The notes under the pieces were generated by a model, which saw nothing but the letters and a program-made list of their open reading frames with translations, did not search any database and was not told the origin of the DNA. A stretch of 64,000 bases of DNA from Qipengyuania aquimaris (GTDB lineage Bacteria > Pseudomonadota > Alphaproteobacteria > Sphingomonadales > Sphingomonadaceae). A program made the translations under genes and the position numbers. This document shows, in pieces, positions 8,945 through 16,491 of the stretch (position 1 is the first letter of the stretch; every line of letters starts with the position of its first letter). The stretch is from assembly GCF_009827445.1 (NCBI RefSeq), contig NZ_WTYI01000001.1:1020381-1084380 (forward strand), written 5' to 3'.

Positions 8945-8985
8945 AAACGCCGGGCTTCACCACGAAGTCCGGCGTTTTCGTTTTT
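8945..8985 (+). terminator. Intrinsic terminator after rplY
   Basis: Stem AACGCCGGGCTT (8946-8957) pairs with AAGTCCGGCGTT (8965-8976) with one G-U pair, a seven-base loop, then a T-rich run to 8985. It separates rplY from the SDR gene. Confidence 0.85.
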
Positions 8986-9028
8986 ACCAAGGTTGCGTTA
9001 GGTGGCTCTTGAACAAGGAGCCACGCCC

Positions 9029-10024
9029 ATGCCAGCCATCAATCGCCGCACTCTCCTCGCAGGTGCCGCCGCAACCGGCGCCCTTGCCGCTGCCGCTGCG
9101 CGCGCACAATCCGACACCGTGAGCGGAACGCCCGACCTGACCGGCCAAGCAATCCTCATTACCGGCTGTTCCAGTGGCTTCGGCCGGCTCAGCGCGATCC
9201 ATTTTGCACAGCTCGGGGCAAAGGTCTTTGCGACCATGCGGAACCTGCCGCGTCCCGAAGGCGACGATTTGCGCCAGGTCGCCTCGGAAAAGGGCCTCGA
9301 CCTCCATGTTATCGAACTCGACGTGCTCGACGACACCATGGTCCTTGCCGCAGTTGCCGAAGCGGAGCGCACCAATGGCGGCCCCATGGATGTGCTCGTG
9401 AACAATGCGGGCATCGGGATTACCGGCCCGGTGGAAGTGCAGGACATGGAAGCGACAAAGCTCGCCTTCGATACGAATGTCTTCGGCTATCACCGGCTGG
9501 TCCGCGCGGTGCTGCCCGGGATGCGGTCGCGCAGGAGCGGCCATATCTTCAGCATCTCCAGCCAGCTTGGCCGGGTTATCATCCCGTTCGGCGGGCATTA
9601 TTCGGCGACGAAGTTTGCGGTGGAAGCGATGGGCGAACAGCTCGCCTACGAGCTGGTGCCGCACAATATCGAAGTCACCGTGATCGAGCCAGGCGGCTAT
9701 CCCACGAAGGTCTGGGTCAATCGCAACCGCTATTCCGGCGACCTCGCTGCCCGTGCGGACGCGCGGCATACGGACGGGTATCCGCAGGTAGTTGCCCGCA
9801 TGGGCGAGGAAGACGGTTCGGGCCGGTCCGCCGATCCGATGGACATTCCCCGGGTGATGGCAAGGATCCTTGCAATGCCGCCAGGAACGCGCCCGGTGCG
9901 ACAGCCGGTCAGCGGAGGAAGCATCCCGCAGACCGCGATCAACGAGGTCAGCGCGAAGACACAGGTCGACTGGCTCGGTGGCTCGCCCTTCCTCGGCCCC
10001 CTGGTGAAGGCCGTGCACGAGTGA
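9029..10024 (+). CDS. SDR-family oxidoreductase with a Tat signal
   Basis: A 331-residue short-chain dehydrogenase/reductase. The Rossmann glycine motif TGCSSGFG (near residue 46), NNAG (near 122) and the catalytic YSATK (near 191) are all present, so it should be an active NAD(P)-dependent enzyme; the substrate is unknown. The N-terminus NRRTLLAGAAATGALAAAAA fits a twin-arginine signal, suggesting export as a folded cofactor-bound protein, unusual for this family. The ATG at 9029 has AAGGAG eight bases upstream; the GTG at 9002 is less likely. It lies between rplY and pth, after a terminator, so it probably has its own promoter. Confidence 0.88.
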   Translation: MPAINRRTLLAGAAATGALAAAAARAQSDTVSGTPDLTGQAILITGCSSGFGRLSAIHFAQLGAKVFATMRNLPRPEGDDLRQVASEKGLDLHVIELDVLDDTMVLAAVAEAERTNGGPMDVLVNNAGIGITGPVEVQDMEATKLAFDTNVFGYHRLVRAVLPGMRSRRSGHIFSISSQLGRVIIPFGGHYSATKFAVEAMGEQLAYELVPHNIEVTVIEPGGYPTKVWVNRNRYSGDLAARADARHTDGYPQVVARMGEEDGSGRSADPMDIPRVMARILAMPPGTRPVRQPVSGGSIPQTAINEVSAKTQVDWLGGSPFLGPLVKAVHE

Positions 10025-10069
10025 CGCTGCGACTTGCCCTGTCGCGCGCAGGCTTTATGGCCCTCGCCC

Positions 10070-10642
10070 ATGCAGATCTGGACTGGCCTAGGAAATCCCG
10101 GACCCAAATACGCCCTTCACCGGCACAATATCGGGTTCATGGTGTGCGATGTAATCGCGGAAATGCACGGTTTCGGGCCGGTGCAGAAGAAGTTCTCCGG
10201 CTGGGCGCAAGAAGGCCGCATCGGGACCCAGAAGGTCCTGCTGCTCAAACCTGCGACCTATATGAATGAAAGCGGGCGCTCGGTGGGCGAGGCGCTACGG
10301 TTCTACAAGCTGGGCGTAGAAGACCTGACCGTCTTCCATGACGAGCTCGACCTGGCGCCGTTCAAGATCAAGGTCCGGCGCGGCGGCGGCCTAGCCGGAC
10401 ACAATGGCCTGCGCTCCATCAACCAGCATCTCGGCCCGGATTTCCGCCGTGTGCGAATCGGTATCGGCCATCCCGGCAGCAAGGACCGCGTCACCGGTCA
10501 CGTCCTTGGCAACTACGCCAAGTCCGAAATCGACGACCTGACGGATATGCTGGGTGCCATCTCTGCGGAAGCGGACTGGCTCGCGAGGGGCGATGATGCC
10601 CGATTCATGAGCGAAATCGCGCTTCGTCAGCAGGCGGTCTGA
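10070..10642 (+). CDS. pth: Peptidyl-tRNA hydrolase
   Basis: Releases tRNA from peptidyl-tRNA that drops off the ribosome. The 190-residue product starts MQIWTGLGNPGPKY, the family N-terminus with the conserved Asn; the catalytic His is in HRHNIGF (near residue 20) and the conserved Asp in FHDELDLAP (near 93). GGGLAGHNGLRSI and RIGIGHPG are also typical. The start at 10070 is set by this alignment; an upstream in-frame ATG at 10034 would add 12 atypical residues. It follows the SDR gene by 45 bases and is followed by two small inverted repeats. Confidence 0.97.
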   Translation: MQIWTGLGNPGPKYALHRHNIGFMVCDVIAEMHGFGPVQKKFSGWAQEGRIGTQKVLLLKPATYMNESGRSVGEALRFYKLGVEDLTVFHDELDLAPFKIKVRRGGGLAGHNGLRSINQHLGPDFRRVRIGIGHPGSKDRVTGHVLGNYAKSEIDDLTDMLGAISAEADWLARGDDARFMSEIALRQQAV

Positions 10643-10650
10643 CAGCCCTG

Positions 10651-10696
10651 GGAGAAAACGTGTCTCCAAATGAAACAGCCTGTCCAAACTGTTTCA
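10651..10696. repeat. Two consecutive inverted repeats between pth and the PEP-CTERM gene
   Basis: GGAGA-N7-TCTCC lies at 10651-10667, and TGAAACAG-N10-CTGTTTCA, a perfect 8-base inverted repeat, at 10671-10678 and 10689-10696. The first could be a weak hairpin ending pth transcription, although no T-run follows. The second has the size of a dimer-binding operator and lies 71 bases before the PEP-CTERM gene. CCTGTC (10679-10684) also pairs with GACAGG (10714-10719). Confidence 0.35.
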
Positions 10697-10766
10697 CGAA
10701 ATGCAATTTTAGTGACAGGACGGATGAACTTGGCTAAAGGCAGGTTTACCTTTCGGTGGGGATGGT

Positions 10767-11489
10767 ATGATGAATACGCGTAATCTTGTGTTTTCGGCAG
10801 TTGCAGGTCTCGGCCTCCTGGCCTCGACTCCTGCAATGGCAGAACCCATTCTCCTCGATGCCAACGAAGTCGGCGAAAGCTTCACCATCGATTTCGATGG
10901 CTTTGTGAACGGTGATGTCACCGTGCCCGGCCTGAGCTCGCAGCTCATCCTCACGCTCACTTCGATCGTCGGCAACGTCTACAATTTCGACTATTCGATG
11001 ACCAACACGAGCGACACCGGCTCCGGCGTCGATGCTCGCGTTTCCAGCTTCGCGTTCAACACCGATCCGCAGATCAGCGGCGCGACCAGCACGGGCACTT
11101 ACAACTACACCAACACCGACAGCAATTATCCGAACCAGATCGGCACCGTCGATGTCTGCTTCCAGGCCGCGAACACCGGCTCGTGCGCAGGTAACAGGGG
11201 TGGCGTGTTCGGTGGCGAGACCGGCACCGGCACGCTGGCACTTTCATTCGACAGCGCGCTCAGCAGCCTCACTCTTGACGATTTCTTCGTCCGCTATCAG
11301 TCAGTATCCGGCGCAGGCGACATCACTTCCGCCAGCGGCCGCCAGGTCACGACCAGCACCAGCTCGGGCAATGAAGTTCCCGAACCGAACATGATGCTGC
11401 TCTTCGGCCTTGCTGCCCTGATGATTTTCGCCGGCACCCGCCGCCGCCGCGAAGTGAAGCCGGCGCTCGCGACCGTCACCTACAGCTAA
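10767..11489 (+). CDS. Cistern-type PEP-CTERM exported protein
   Basis: A 240-residue secreted protein with a signal peptide ending near APAMAEP and a C-terminal PEP-CTERM sorting signal: VPEP near residue 205, a hydrophobic helix (MMLLFGLAALMIFAG) and the basic cluster TRRRR. Such proteins are processed by an exosortase and attached to or released from the envelope, usually together with an exopolysaccharide. The body is rich in S, T, G and N, with one cysteine pair (VCFQ and GSCAG), and matches what I recognise as the cistern group of PEP-CTERM proteins. Twelve residues (EVKPALATVTYS) extend past the basic cluster. Convergent with a prsT-like gene. Confidence 0.85.
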   Translation: MMNTRNLVFSAVAGLGLLASTPAMAEPILLDANEVGESFTIDFDGFVNGDVTVPGLSSQLILTLTSIVGNVYNFDYSMTNTSDTGSGVDARVSSFAFNTDPQISGATSTGTYNYTNTDSNYPNQIGTVDVCFQAANTGSCAGNRGGVFGGETGTGTLALSFDSALSSLTLDDFFVRYQSVSGAGDITSASGRQVTTSTSSGNEVPEPNMMLLFGLAALMIFAGTRRRREVKPALATVTYS

Positions 11490-11509
11490 ACCAGTTCATT
11501 GAGGGTAAG

Positions 11510-11546
11510 CGGCACGCCAACTCCGGTTGGTGTGCCGTTTGCTTTT
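11510..11546 (+). terminator. Intrinsic terminator after the PEP-CTERM gene
   Basis: A 12-base stem (11510-11521 with 11526-11537, one G-U pair), loop TCCG and then GTTTGCTTTT. It lies between two convergent genes; only the plus-strand side has a T-rich tail. Confidence 0.85.
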
Positions 11547-11558
11547 GGGCGTTCCTGA

Positions 11559-13082
11559 TCAGGGTTTGCGCGCTGCCGCAAGCCGCCGGGCAATACGCGC
11601 ATTGTCGGGTTCTAGCGCCGCGGCCTTGTGCAGCATTGAGACCCCGCGCTCGCGCGAGCCGGTTTCGACCAGCAAAGTTCCGGCCGTATCCAGAATAGCA
11701 GCATTCTCGGGCGAGGCTTCGACAGCCTCCAACGCAAGTTTGAGCGCTTCATCCTTCTTGCCCAGTCGCGACTTCGCATAGGCAAGATTGTTCAGCACCA
11801 TGGCATTGCGAGCACTCCCGCGATCGAGGATCGCTTCGTAACTCGCCTCCGCACTTTGCCACTGCCGGTTGCGCAAGGCCTGGTCTGCCTTTGCAAGTTC
11901 ACCGCCGACCCATTGAGGCGTGATCTCTCCTGCGCGCGTACGATATTCGGCCGCCTTCGGGCTGCCGAGCGCCTTGGCCGCTTCCGACGCGAGGGTGAGT
12001 TCCTCGGCGCGCGCATCGGGCCGGATGGCCACCAGCTCGATCGTATCGAGGGCCTCTCTCGCATTACCCGATGCCAGGTGCGCGCGCGCGACCAGCATTC
12101 GAAGCTCACGCTGCGACTGGTTCGCATTGAGCATCGGCTGTAGCAAGGCGAGAGACTGCACCGGATATCCGAGCTCCAGTTGCGCCTCTCCATAAGCCAG
12201 TCTCAACCCGGGGCTTTCATCCATTTCCGGCTCGTATCGCTGCAGAATGTCGCGCACCTCTGCCCAATCCTCGTCGCGAGCGGCCAGCTTTGCACGCAGC
12301 AATTCGATCGACCGATTCTCGGGAGACTCCTTTGCCAGGTTGGCAACCAGTGGCTTGGCGGACTGGAAATCCTCCATCTCAACAAGGACCTGCGCCTTGC
12401 CGAGCCGCGCCTCGAAGTTGGCCGGGTGCAGGCCAAGCGCCTTTTCATATGAACGCAATGCTGCGGGCAGCTTGCTTCGGGAACGCGACACAATCGCGCT
12501 CGCCAGGTACGCATCGATCGATGCATCGTCAGCTCGCAAGGCCTTTGCGGCAAGGTTGGCCGCCCTTTCCTTGTCGCCGCGTGCCAGCTCGAATCGTGAG
12601 TAGGAGGCCAGCAGCCGCGCATCCGGCGTACTGCGGCTTTCACCGGTTGCGAATGCATCGGCAGCGGCGTCGATGTCCCCGGCGGCCAGCAGTGATAGTG
12701 CCCTGATCCGGTCTGCCCCTGCCAGTGCGAGCCCCTCGACCGCGTTTGCGGCCTCTTCGTAACGGCCGCGCAGGATTTCCGCTTCGCCGCGCAGGATAGT
12801 GTGTTCCGGCCGATCATCCCCGAGCGCGGACAGCCGATCCAGCGACACCACTGCGCCCTCCCCATCGCCAAGGGCAATCTGGGTCCGCGCCAGCATGGCC
12901 AGCATTTCGCCATTTTCCGGGCGTTCCCGCAGGCCGGCGATCAGCGCTACACGAGCCGTGCGGTAGTCATGCTGGGCAAAGGCCTCCTGCCCGCGGGCGA
13001 AGCTGCTTTCCGGATCGGGCGAGCAGGCGGCCAGCGAGGCAGCAAAGGCAAGCAGAGACAGTACGGAATTCGGTCTAGTCAT
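11559..13082 (-). CDS. TPR lipoprotein, PrsT-like (PEP-CTERM system)
   Basis: A 507-residue lipoprotein (lipobox LAAC, near residue 20) made almost wholly of tetratricopeptide helices, for example SFARGQEAFAQHDYRTARVA near 28, AALRSYEKALGLHPANFEAR near 208 and NNLAYAKSRLGKKDEALKLA near 440. TPR arrays act as protein-binding scaffolds. Size, lipobox and adjacency to a PEP-CTERM protein suggest PrsT of the PEP-CTERM/XrtA exopolysaccharide system, but a TPR array alone is not diagnostic. It could instead be a generic TPR secretion or assembly factor. It is transcribed towards the PEP-CTERM gene and away from ychF. Confidence 0.7.
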   Translation of the reverse strand: MTRPNSVLSLLAFAASLAACSPDPESSFARGQEAFAQHDYRTARVALIAGLRERPENGEMLAMLARTQIALGDGEGAVVSLDRLSALGDDRPEHTILRGEAEILRGRYEEAANAVEGLALAGADRIRALSLLAAGDIDAAADAFATGESRSTPDARLLASYSRFELARGDKERAANLAAKALRADDASIDAYLASAIVSRSRSKLPAALRSYEKALGLHPANFEARLGKAQVLVEMEDFQSAKPLVANLAKESPENRSIELLRAKLAARDEDWAEVRDILQRYEPEMDESPGLRLAYGEAQLELGYPVQSLALLQPMLNANQSQRELRMLVARAHLASGNAREALDTIELVAIRPDARAEELTLASEAAKALGSPKAAEYRTRAGEITPQWVGGELAKADQALRNRQWQSAEASYEAILDRGSARNAMVLNNLAYAKSRLGKKDEALKLALEAVEASPENAAILDTAGTLLVETGSRERGVSMLHKAAALEPDNARIARRLAAARKP

Positions 13083-13182
13083 TCTTCGCGCTTACCAAAC
13101 AAGGTTAAACCGATCGTGAAGCTGGCAATCGAGTGACCTCACGGCTAAGGGCAGCGGCATATCACTATTTCCGGAGTTTTCG

Positions 13183-14283
13183 ATGGGTTTCCGTTGCGGG
13201 ATCGTCGGCCTGCCCAATGTCGGCAAGTCTACCCTTTTCAATGCACTGACCGAAACGCAGGCCGCACAGGCCGCGAACTATCCGTTCTGCACGATCGAAC
13301 CGAATGTCGGCCAGGTCGCCGTCCCTGACGAGCGGCTCGACAAAATCGCCGCGATTGCCGGTTCGGCCAAGATCATCCCGACGCAGCTGGCGTTCGTGGA
13401 CATCGCCGGCCTGGTGAAGGGCGCCAGCAAGGGCGAAGGTCTGGGCAACCAATTCCTCGGCAACATCCGCGAAGTCGATGCGGTCGTGCACGTCCTGCGC
13501 TGTTTCGAAGATGACGACATCCAGCACGTCGACAACAAGGTCGATCCGATCGCCGACGCCGAAGTGGTCGAAACCGAGCTCATGCTGGCCGATCTCGAAA
13601 GCCTCGAAAAGCGCGTCCCCAATGCGGAGAAGCGCGCCACGGCAGGCGACAAGGAAGCCAAGCTGATCGCCAGCGTGCTCGGCCAGGCCCTGGCTCTGCT
13701 GCGTGACGGCAAGCCTGCACGCCTGACCGAACCCAAGGACGAGGAAGAAGCGCGCGTCTTCGAACAGGCCCAACTGCTGACTGCCAAGCCAGTCCTCTAT
13801 GTCTGCAATGTCGGTGAAGAAGACGCCGCCAAGGGCAACGACTTGTCCGCGCTGGTCTTCGCCAAGGCCGAAGCAGAAGGCGCGCAGGCAGTGGTGGTTT
13901 CCGCCGCCATCGAAAGCGAACTCGTCGCGATGGACCCCGAGGATCGCGCCGAATACCTCGCCGAACTGGGTCTCGAAGAAAGCGGCCTCAGCCGTGTGAT
14001 CCGAGCGGGTTACCGCCTTCTTGGCCTCAACACCTTCTTCACCGCCGGTCCGAAGGAATCGCGCGCCTGGACTTTCCCCGAAGGAGCAAAGGCTCCGCAG
14101 GCAGCAGGTGAGATCCACACCGATTTCGAAAAAGGCTTCATCCGCGCCGAAACGATCGCGTACGACGATTACGTCGCGCTTAATGGCGAAAGCGGTGCCC
14201 GCGAAGCTGGCAAGCTGCGCCAGGAAGGCAAGGAATACCTCGTCCAGGACGGCGATGTCATGCTGTTCAAGTTCAACGTCTGA
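13183..14283 (+). CDS. ychF: Redox-regulated ATPase YchF (Obg family)
   Basis: Ribosome-associated P-loop nucleotidase that prefers ATP over GTP. The 366-residue product begins MGFRCGIVGLPNVGKSTLFN, with the Walker A GLPNVGKS at residues 8-15; DIAGLVKGASKGEGLGNQFL (near 68) carries switch II. The C-terminal TGS domain includes the near-invariant GEIHTDFEKGFIRAE and ends in GDVMLFKFNV. The fourth G motif region differs from GTP-specific relatives, as usual in YchF. The downstream phosphodiesterase gene starts 16 bases after its stop. In many alphaproteobacteria ychF is close to pth and rplY; here PEP-CTERM genes intervene. Confidence 0.97.
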   Translation: MGFRCGIVGLPNVGKSTLFNALTETQAAQAANYPFCTIEPNVGQVAVPDERLDKIAAIAGSAKIIPTQLAFVDIAGLVKGASKGEGLGNQFLGNIREVDAVVHVLRCFEDDDIQHVDNKVDPIADAEVVETELMLADLESLEKRVPNAEKRATAGDKEAKLIASVLGQALALLRDGKPARLTEPKDEEEARVFEQAQLLTAKPVLYVCNVGEEDAAKGNDLSALVFAKAEAEGAQAVVVSAAIESELVAMDPEDRAEYLAELGLEESGLSRVIRAGYRLLGLNTFFTAGPKESRAWTFPEGAKAPQAAGEIHTDFEKGFIRAETIAYDDYVALNGESGAREAGKLRQEGKEYLVQDGDVMLFKFNV

Positions 14284-14299
14284 TACCGGAGTACCCGGA

Positions 14300-15580
14300 A
14301 TGAAGCGCTCGCTCACGACCGCCCTCGCCCTTGCCATCCTTCCGCTCGCGGCAGGCTGCGCACAGCAGGTCGAAACTATCGCCTCCGCTCCGGCGGCTGT
14401 CGCGGAGCAGCGCGAGCGCATGACGATCCTCGTCTCGATCGACGGGTTCCATCCCGACTATCTTGGCCGCGGCTTGACGCCTACTCTGTCCGCCCTTGCC
14501 GATGGCGGCGTCACCGCTTCGATGCGTCCGTCGTTCCCGACCAAGACTTTCCCGAACCACTGGACGCTGGTGACCGGCCTCGTTCCCGACCATCACGGGA
14601 TCACGGCCAACCGGATGGAAGACCAGGGTCGACCCGCAGAGCCCTTCACCATGGCGACGGTCGATCCCTATTGGTGGAACGAAGCCAAGCCGGTCTGGGT
14701 CGAGGCGGAAGAAGCCGGCATTCGCAGCGCGGCAATGTTCTGGCCGGGCTCTGCCGTTCCATGGGGCGGCACGGCACAAGGATGGGGTCCGGTCTCCGAC
14801 GGCGTCCTGCCGAGCGACTGGCAGCAGTTCTCGATGCAGATATCGAACACCCAGCGCGTGAACGCGGTCCTCGACTGGGCAAGGCGTCCTGCCGATATCC
14901 GTCCCGAGTTCGTGACACTCTATTTCGATACGGTCGACACCGCCGGACATGATGGCGGCCCCGACAGCGAAGAAGTAAACGCAGCGCTGCGCGACGTAGA
15001 CGGCCACATCGCCCGGCTGACGGCCGAATTGCGCAAGCTCGGACAGCCGGCCGATCTCGTCATCGTTTCGGATCACGGCATGGCGGCAACCAGCTCCGAA
15101 CGCGTTATCGCGCTCGACGAGGTACTCGACGAAAGCCTCTATCGCCTCGTCGAAGCAGGCGCATACGCGACTTTCGAACCGACCGCGGGCAATGAAGAAG
15201 CGCTGGTGAAGGCACTGGTCGACACCGATCACGCCAACATGGAATGCTGGGAAAAGAGCGCGATCCCGGCAAAGTACCAGTACGGAACGCACGGCCGCAT
15301 TCCGCCGATCTTCTGCCTGCCGGACACGGGATGGACCATCACACGCTCGCGCCCGAAGAATGCATGGACAGGCGGAAATCACGGCTTCGACATGTACGCG
15401 CCGGAAATGGCTGCGCTGTTTATCGCCAACGGGCCCTCGTTCCCCGCGGGCCGCGAACTCGCCAGCTTCCAGAACACCAGTATCGCGCCGTTGCTGCGCC
15501 ATCTGGTCGGACTACCGCAGGCCGATCGCGCGGATGGTACGCTGGAGCCGTTCCTGCCGGTTCTTCCGCAAGCTAAATAA
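14300..15580 (+). CDS. Nucleotide pyrophosphatase/phosphodiesterase, lipoprotein (alkaline phosphatase superfamily)
   Basis: A 426-residue enzyme of the NPP branch of the alkaline phosphatase superfamily; members hydrolyse nucleotide or phospholipid phosphodiester bonds in the periplasm. The lipobox LAAGC lies near residue 17. Metal and catalytic residues fit the family: VSIDGFHPDYL (first Asp), PTKTFPNHWTL (nucleophile Thr near residue 85), DTVDTAGHDGG, VSDHGMAAT (Asp-His pair) and GNHGFD (distal His). The ATG at 14300 was chosen as the start of the signal sequence; the open frame continues upstream only because it overlaps ychF. Substrate unknown. Confidence 0.9.
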   Translation: MKRSLTTALALAILPLAAGCAQQVETIASAPAAVAEQRERMTILVSIDGFHPDYLGRGLTPTLSALADGGVTASMRPSFPTKTFPNHWTLVTGLVPDHHGITANRMEDQGRPAEPFTMATVDPYWWNEAKPVWVEAEEAGIRSAAMFWPGSAVPWGGTAQGWGPVSDGVLPSDWQQFSMQISNTQRVNAVLDWARRPADIRPEFVTLYFDTVDTAGHDGGPDSEEVNAALRDVDGHIARLTAELRKLGQPADLVIVSDHGMAATSSERVIALDEVLDESLYRLVEAGAYATFEPTAGNEEALVKALVDTDHANMECWEKSAIPAKYQYGTHGRIPPIFCLPDTGWTITRSRPKNAWTGGNHGFDMYAPEMAALFIANGPSFPAGRELASFQNTSIAPLLRHLVGLPQADRADGTLEPFLPVLPQAK

Positions 15581-15590
15581 GCGCAGCTAC

Positions 15591-15616
15591 GGAACGCATC
15601 GCCCCCTCCTGCCGTT
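15591..15616 (+). promoter_or_regulatory. EcfG-type (general stress) promoter of the DUF1206 gene
   Basis: GGAAC (15591-15595), a 17-base spacer and CGTT (15613-15616) match the alphaproteobacterial EcfG/SigT consensus exactly. Transcription would begin near 15623, about 23 bases before the proposed GTG start. Confidence 0.7.
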
Positions 15617-15645
15617 AGGCATGCAAAACACAGGGAGCTTTGCGC

Positions 15646-16455
15646 GTGGTAGACAAGTCCGAGAAATTCAACTGGTTGGTGCGTGTCGGCTATTTCAGCC
15701 GCGCAATCCTGTATTTTGTCCTGGGACTGATCGCCCTCACGAGCTCCAGCAAGATCGCGGAAGGCACGAACGGCATTTTCCGCGCTATCGAGGAATATCC
15801 CGCCGGGACGATTATCCTCTGGATCATGGTCATCGGCCTGATCGCCTACGCCCTCTTCCGCTTCTGCTCGCTGTTCTTCGATATCGAGAACAATGGCTCG
15901 GACGCCAAGGGCTGGGGCAAGCGCATCGGTCATGCCGGTAGCGGCGTGGCCCACCTTGCGCTGGCGTACTCGGCCTACAAATTCGCCAGTAGCGAAGGCT
16001 CGGGCGGCGGATCCGGCAGTGGCGGAGCGCAGGAAGCCGCCTCGGGCGTGCTGTCCTTCGAACTCGGCGGTTTCGTGCTCGGCGCACTTGGCATCGCACT
16101 TTTCATCGCAGCCGTGCACCAGGCGAAGAAGGGCCTTACCGGCAGCTTCATGAACCGTATCAGCGCGCAGGCCCCCGATGCCACGCGTTGGCTCGGCGGA
16201 GCAGGCTTCCTTGCCCGTGCGGTGGTCTATCTCGTGATCGGCTGGTCGCTGATCCAGGCCGGCTTCATGTCGGGCGGTGCAGAGCAGATCAAGACGCTCG
16301 GCGACGCGGTGGCCAGCCTTGCCGGCGAAGGTTTCGTCTTCACCCTTACCGCGATCGGCCTGATGCTGTTCGGGCTCTTCAGCCTGATCCTTGCCCGCTA
16401 CCGCATCATCCCGGAACTCGATTCCAGCGCAGGAGTGCCGAAGTTCCGGGCGTGA
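15646..16455 (+). CDS. DUF1206 integral membrane protein
   Basis: A 269-residue membrane protein with about six transmembrane segments arranged as three repeated two-helix units: an aromatic-rich helix of the type LVRVGYFSRAILYFVLGLIA (residues 9-28), repeated in altered form around RIGHAGSGVAHLALAYSAYK and WLGGAGFLARAVVYLVIGW. This triple repeat is the DUF1206 architecture. Function unknown. A glycine/serine linker (SSEGSGGGSGSGGAQEA) separates the second and third units. The GTG at 15646 is preferred because AGGGAG lies eight bases upstream; the TTG at 15640 would be too close. The EcfG-type promoter implies induction in general stress. Confidence 0.88.
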   Translation: MVDKSEKFNWLVRVGYFSRAILYFVLGLIALTSSSKIAEGTNGIFRAIEEYPAGTIILWIMVIGLIAYALFRFCSLFFDIENNGSDAKGWGKRIGHAGSGVAHLALAYSAYKFASSEGSGGGSGSGGAQEAASGVLSFELGGFVLGALGIALFIAAVHQAKKGLTGSFMNRISAQAPDATRWLGGAGFLARAVVYLVIGWSLIQAGFMSGGAEQIKTLGDAVASLAGEGFVFTLTAIGLMLFGLFSLILARYRIIPELDSSAGVPKFRA

Positions 16456-16456
16456 C

Positions 16457-16483
16457 TTGAAACATACCCCTAGGGGGTATATT
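16457..16483 (+). promoter_or_regulatory. CsoR/RcnR-type operator over the promoter of the glutaredoxin-MauE gene
   Basis: ATACCCC-TA-GGGGGTAT (16464-16480) has a 10-base perfect core, CCCCTAGGGG, and the flanking ATAC/GTAT typical of operators of the CsoR/RcnR/FrmR/CstR repressors. It sits between a possible -35 (TTGAAA, 16457-16462) and -10 (TATATT, 16478-16483), so a bound repressor would block transcription. With that -10 the RNA would start only a few bases before the ATG at 16492. No such repressor is encoded in the window. Confidence 0.65.
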
Positions 16484-16491
16484 TGCCAGCT

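Noticed and set aside
13165..14421. Long minus-strand frame opposite ychF
   Set aside because: Mirror of the ychF frame produced by high GC at third positions; no conserved motif.
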